From the NCBI GenBank assembly GCA_964625575.1, contig CAZVBQ010000002.1:310001-374000 (forward strand): 64,000 bases of DNA. The letters are read 5' to 3'. Under the pieces are notes generated by a model, which saw only the letters and a list, made by a program, of their open reading frames with translations, was not told where the DNA came from and did no database searches. Both the position numbers and the translations under genes were made by a program. The DNA comes from UTCHB3 sp964625575 (GTDB lineage Bacteria > Bacteroidota > Ignavibacteria > Ignavibacteriales > Ignavibacteriaceae). Below, piece by piece: positions 61,443-64,000 of the stretch (position 1 is the stretch's first letter; each line of letters begins with the position of its first letter).

Positions 61443-61670
61443 TCAAGAATTGACGGTAAAGGGGCAGTGCCTGCAACCGCTGTTGCAGCAGTGTCCCCGG
61501 CGTTGGTGGTAGATCGCGGTGAATACCGTGTATCCCGTCGAAGGGTCTTTGTAAGTGTCTTTTCCCTGACTGCAAGCCTCCCTGTGGAGGGTGATGATCT
61601 TTTCGTAGTCGTGTCTACCGGGGTTCAACCTCGAAGGATGCGGATCGGGGATGTTGCTGAAACCGCTCAA
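61443..61670 (-). CDS. DUF5522 small Cys-rich protein
   Basis: A 75-residue protein starting at TTG 61670, two bases after the hydrolase stop; no ATG is available in frame. It reads NPGRHDYEKIITLHREACSQGKDTYKDP, then STGYTVFTAIYHQRRGHCCNSGCRHCPF, the pattern of DUF5522 (Cys-rich, probably metal-binding end GxCCxSGCRHCPF). Function unknown. Confidence 0.8.
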   Translation of the reverse strand: MSGFSNIPDPHPSRLNPGRHDYEKIITLHREACSQGKDTYKDPSTGYTVFTAIYHQRRGHCCNSGCRHCPFTVNS

Positions 61671-61671
61671 A

Positions 61672-62463
61672 TCACCACACCCTTGAAAGAAAATCTTTTA
61701 GAACGGCGTTGCATGCCTCCGGGTTCTCGAATGGCGCGGCGTGACCGGCACCCCGGATGATATGCAGCTCACCGTTTTTAACATTTTTCATCATGGAAGC
61801 CATTTCAGCGGGTGGGGTGAGGGTGTCATGCTCACCGCAGATGGCGAGAACAGGCAACGCTGTTGTTTCAAGGAACGAAGTGGTGTCGGTCCTTCCCATC
61901 ATTGCCAGGAGTGCGCCCACGGGACCTTCAGGTTTTATCGTGGAACCCCTGTCGATGAATCCGCGAAATTCTTCCGGCTCATTAATTTTGAAGTCATCAA
62001 AAAAGACCGATTCCATCAGCGCGGTGGTGTAGAATTTCAGTCCGCCGGATTTTATGACCCTGACTCCACCGGCGCGTTTTAGCTTCGCTTCATTGGTGTC
62101 GGCAGTGGCGCGAGTGTCAAACAGCACGAGTGCTTGCGCGAGATCTGGCTCCCTTTCCGCCAGTCTCAGGGCGACATATCCCCCCATCGAAAGTCCGGAG
62201 ATAACGGGTTTTTCAAGTTTCAGCTCCCTGATCAACGTGATCACATCGTCAACGTAGCTCTCTAATGTCACCATGCTGTCACACTCTGTGGAGTCACCAA
62301 ACCCGCGAAGGTCGGGGACTATTATGGTGTATTCATCTTGAAGCGCCGGAATCTGCCTCATCCAGAGCGAAGAGTCAAAAATGAAACCGTGAATGAAAAC
62401 CACGGTACGGTTTCCTGAGCCGAAAACCTTGTAAGCGATACCTGAAGAGGAGAAATGAGTCAT
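61672..62463 (-). CDS. Alpha/beta hydrolase
   Basis: A 263-residue hydrolase, start taken at ATG 62463 (THFSSSGIAYKVFGSG); a TTG 11 codons upstream is possible. Motifs: TVVFIHGFIFDSSLWM with the HG oxyanion turn, VPDLRGFGDST, the nucleophile elbow GLSMGGYVA (GxSxG), LAICGEHDTLTP with Asp and IRGAGHAAPFENPEA with His: a complete catalytic triad. Length and residues fit the haloperoxidase/3-oxoadipate-enol-lactonase group; substrate not assignable. Confidence 0.9.
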   Translation of the reverse strand: MTHFSSSGIAYKVFGSGNRTVVFIHGFIFDSSLWMRQIPALQDEYTIIVPDLRGFGDSTECDSMVTLESYVDDVITLIRELKLEKPVISGLSMGGYVALRLAEREPDLAQALVLFDTRATADTNEAKLKRAGGVRVIKSGGLKFYTTALMESVFFDDFKINEPEEFRGFIDRGSTIKPEGPVGALLAMMGRTDTTSFLETTALPVLAICGEHDTLTPPAEMASMMKNVKNGELHIIRGAGHAAPFENPEACNAVLKDFLSRVW

Positions 62464-62598
62464 GTTCTTGCCGTTTTTTGAAAATTCAATCGTCAAAATT
62501 AAACAATCTTGACTATTTTAGATAACATCAAAATAGATATTGTTTGTTCAATCGGCGGTCATGAAGTGTTACCGCCGGCAATTCCGGATATCAGATAC

Positions 62599-64000
62599 AT
62601 GGAAGACAGGATTAATTTTTCAAAGGTGCTCTCAGGGGCTACATTTGGCATAGACGCTTTTCTGGTGGAGATCGAAACCCACCTTGAGAAGGCAATGCTG
62701 GCATTTACTATTGTCGGCCTGCCCGACAACGCGGTTAAAGAGAGCCGCGAGCGGGTGACGGCAGCCATAAAAAACAGCGGACTTAAATTCCCCGGGAAGA
62801 AGATCACCATAAACATGGCGCCCGCGGATGTTAAGAAAGAGGGAAGTTCGTTCGACCTCCCGATCGCCATCGGCATTCTTGCCGCCGAGGGTCTCATTCC
62901 ACAATCTCAACTTGAAAACACGATTTTTCTAGGGGAACTGTCGCTCGATGGGTCACTTCGCCCCGTAAAAGGCGCCCTGCCTCTTACTGTAACCGCAAGG
63001 CAAAAAGGGATAAGCCGCGTCATCCTTCCTGAAGATTCCGTTAAGGAGGCATCGATAGTTGAAGGAGTGGATGTTTACGGATTCAGTAATTTCGCCGATA
63101 TTTTCAGATTTCTCACCGGGCAGATTGATCAAAGACCGGTGGTCACAGACACTTCCGAACTTTTCGGGCACCTCAACAAATACAACCTCGATTTCGCCGA
63201 CGTGCGCGGTCAGGAGAACGTAAAGCGCGCGCTCGAAGTGGCGGCTGCCGGCGGACACAATATTCTTATGATCGGACCTCCCGGAAGCGGAAAAACGATG
63301 CTCGCGAAGAGGCTTCCCTCGATCCTGCCTCCCCTTTCGTTTGATGAGGCGCTTGAGACAACAAAAATTTATTCGATTGCCGGCATTCTGCCGCGTGGCA
63401 CTGCCCTGATCACCGAAAGGCCGTTCAGGAGCCCACACCACACCGTATCCGATGCCGCCATGGTTGGCGGGGGAACGGTGCCAAGACCGGGTGAAGTGTC
63501 TTTCGCCCATTTCGGGGTGCTTTTTCTGGATGAGTTTCCCGAATTCCGTAAGAACGTGATCGAAGTTCTGCGCCAACCGCTCGAAGATTCAGTGGTTACA
63601 GTGAGCCGCTCGAAGATGACCCTTTCTTTCCCCGCCAATTTCATGCTCGCGGCGGCGATGAACCCCTGTCCGTGCGGTTATTACACCGACCCTTCCCGTG
63701 AGTGCCGCTGCAACGTTAATCAGATTCAGAAGTATATGAGCAAGATTTCGGGTCCGCTCCTCGACAGGATAGATATCCACATCGAGGTGCCCGCCGTAAA
63801 GTACAAAGACCTTTCCTCGTCTCACCGGGGTGAGCCTTCAGAATCGATCCGCGACAGGGTGATCCGTGCGCGGGAAGTGCAGCGCGCCCGCTTCATGGAG
63901 CATAAGCACATCTGGAACAACGCGGATATGGGAAGCAAGGAAGTTCGACATTACTGTCACCTTGACGATGCCGGCGCTTCACTCCTGAAAACAGCGATGA
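62599..64000 (+). CDS. yifB: YifB/ComM-family Mg-chelatase-like AAA ATPase (truncated by the window end)
   Basis: The first 467 residues of a ComM/YifB protein, which helps branch migration during natural transformation or recombination. The start is ATG 62599; an in-frame GTG upstream cannot be excluded. N-terminal Lon-like domain: VEIETHLEKAMLAFTIVGLPDNAVKESRERV. The AAA core has Walker A MIGPPGSGKTMLAKRLPSI, FRSPHHTVSDAAMVGGG, Walker B-like GVLFLDEFPEFRKNVIEVLRQPLE, and the family Cys motif AAMNPCPCGYYTDPSRECRC. The rest lies beyond the right edge. Confidence 0.95.
   Translation, partial: MEDRINFSKVLSGATFGIDAFLVEIETHLEKAMLAFTIVGLPDNAVKESRERVTAAIKNSGLKFPGKKITINMAPADVKKEGSSFDLPIAIGILAAEGLIPQSQLENTIFLGELSLDGSLRPVKGALPLTVTARQKGISRVILPEDSVKEASIVEGVDVYGFSNFADIFRFLTGQIDQRPVVTDTSELFGHLNKYNLDFADVRGQENVKRALEVAAAGGHNILMIGPPGSGKTMLAKRLPSILPPLSFDEALETTKIYSIAGILPRGTALITERPFRSPHHTVSDAAMVGGGTVPRPGEVSFAHFGVLFLDEFPEFRKNVIEVLRQPLEDSVVTVSRSKMTLSFPANFMLAAAMNPCPCGYYTDPSRECRCNVNQIQKYMSKISGPLLDRIDIHIEVPAVKYKDLSSSHRGEPSESIRDRVIRAREVQRARFMEHKHIWNNADMGSKEVRHYCHLDDAGASLLKTAM

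Noticed and set aside
1..64000. tRNA, rRNA or transposase genes
   Set aside because: I looked for tRNA T-loop motifs with matching stems and for transposase signatures; none could be supported by eye. A covariance-model scan would be decisive.

Overview
The window looks like a scaffolded piece of a metagenome-derived genome from the Bacteroidota/Chlorobiota side of bacteria, most like Ignavibacteria. Reasons: two secreted proteins end in type IX secretion (T9SS) C-terminal sorting domains of the NYPNPFNPxT kind typical of that group, there are two TonB-dependent receptors, lipoproteins with ordinary lipoboxes, a Reg_prop two-component system, and a mid-GC coding style with tight ATGA/GTGA gene overlaps. 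No tRNA, rRNA, CRISPR array or complete insertion sequence was seen. One 100-base N gap (32485-32584) lies between identical 55-mers and is probably an assembly overlap, not missing sequence.

Layout. 1-628: a secreted protein broken by a frameshift and running off the left edge. 775-6663: a defence island made of a single-chain Type IIG-like restriction-methylase followed by a tight ATPase plus PD-(D/E)XK-like nuclease pair in AT-rich DNA. 6799-10362: proC, an ABC-F ATPase, a possible 27-residue membrane peptide and an RGG-tailed lipoprotein. 15142-10474 (minus): an envelope or polysaccharide operon (transglutaminase-like protein, outer-membrane protein, RfbB, SLBB export protein) ending in a clear terminator. 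15301-23327 (plus): an eight-gene, almost gapless cluster (T9SS cargo, PqqD-like protein, ATP-grasp ligase, PLP decarboxylase, urea-transporter/M23-peptidase fusion, TPR protein, beta-barrel, RmlD-like reductase). I do not recognise this as a described system and consider it the best novelty candidate here. 23400-28137: nfo, dnaB, then a Cys-motif small protein with a TonB receptor. 32360-28392 (minus): an octaheme tetrathionate-reductase-family cytochrome, cytochrome b, and two YeeE/YedE sulfur-transport proteins, one carrying a Cys-less rhodanese domain.

33021-46780: a double-MerR regulator coupled to an alpha/beta hydrolase, a YitT protein, a Reg_prop histidine kinase with its LuxR-type regulator, a YCF48-like T9SS cargo, alaS, a lipoprotein, serC and DUF1015. 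47012-56227: a cytochrome b561, a RloA/RloB-like defence pair, a YgiD-type dioxygenase, a YefM/YoeB toxin-antitoxin pair with a visible operator palindrome, a secreted beta-lactamase-fold hydrolase, tex and a secreted dienelactone hydrolase. 56429-64000: a second TonB receptor, a GNAT acetyltransferase, prfA, a CDF-like transporter with an altered metal site, a DUF5522 protein, an alpha/beta hydrolase and a right-truncated yifB/comM.

The spacers carry an unusual set of dispersed sequences: degenerate short-period tracts (words like ACTCATCACTCAT), CCCCTCTCC palindromes, a 116-bp near-perfect hairpin, and CACAGAG/CACGGAT inverted repeats. Two genes (left-edge gene; RmlD-like gene at 22435) carry single-base frame breaks that look like consensus errors or recent mutations.
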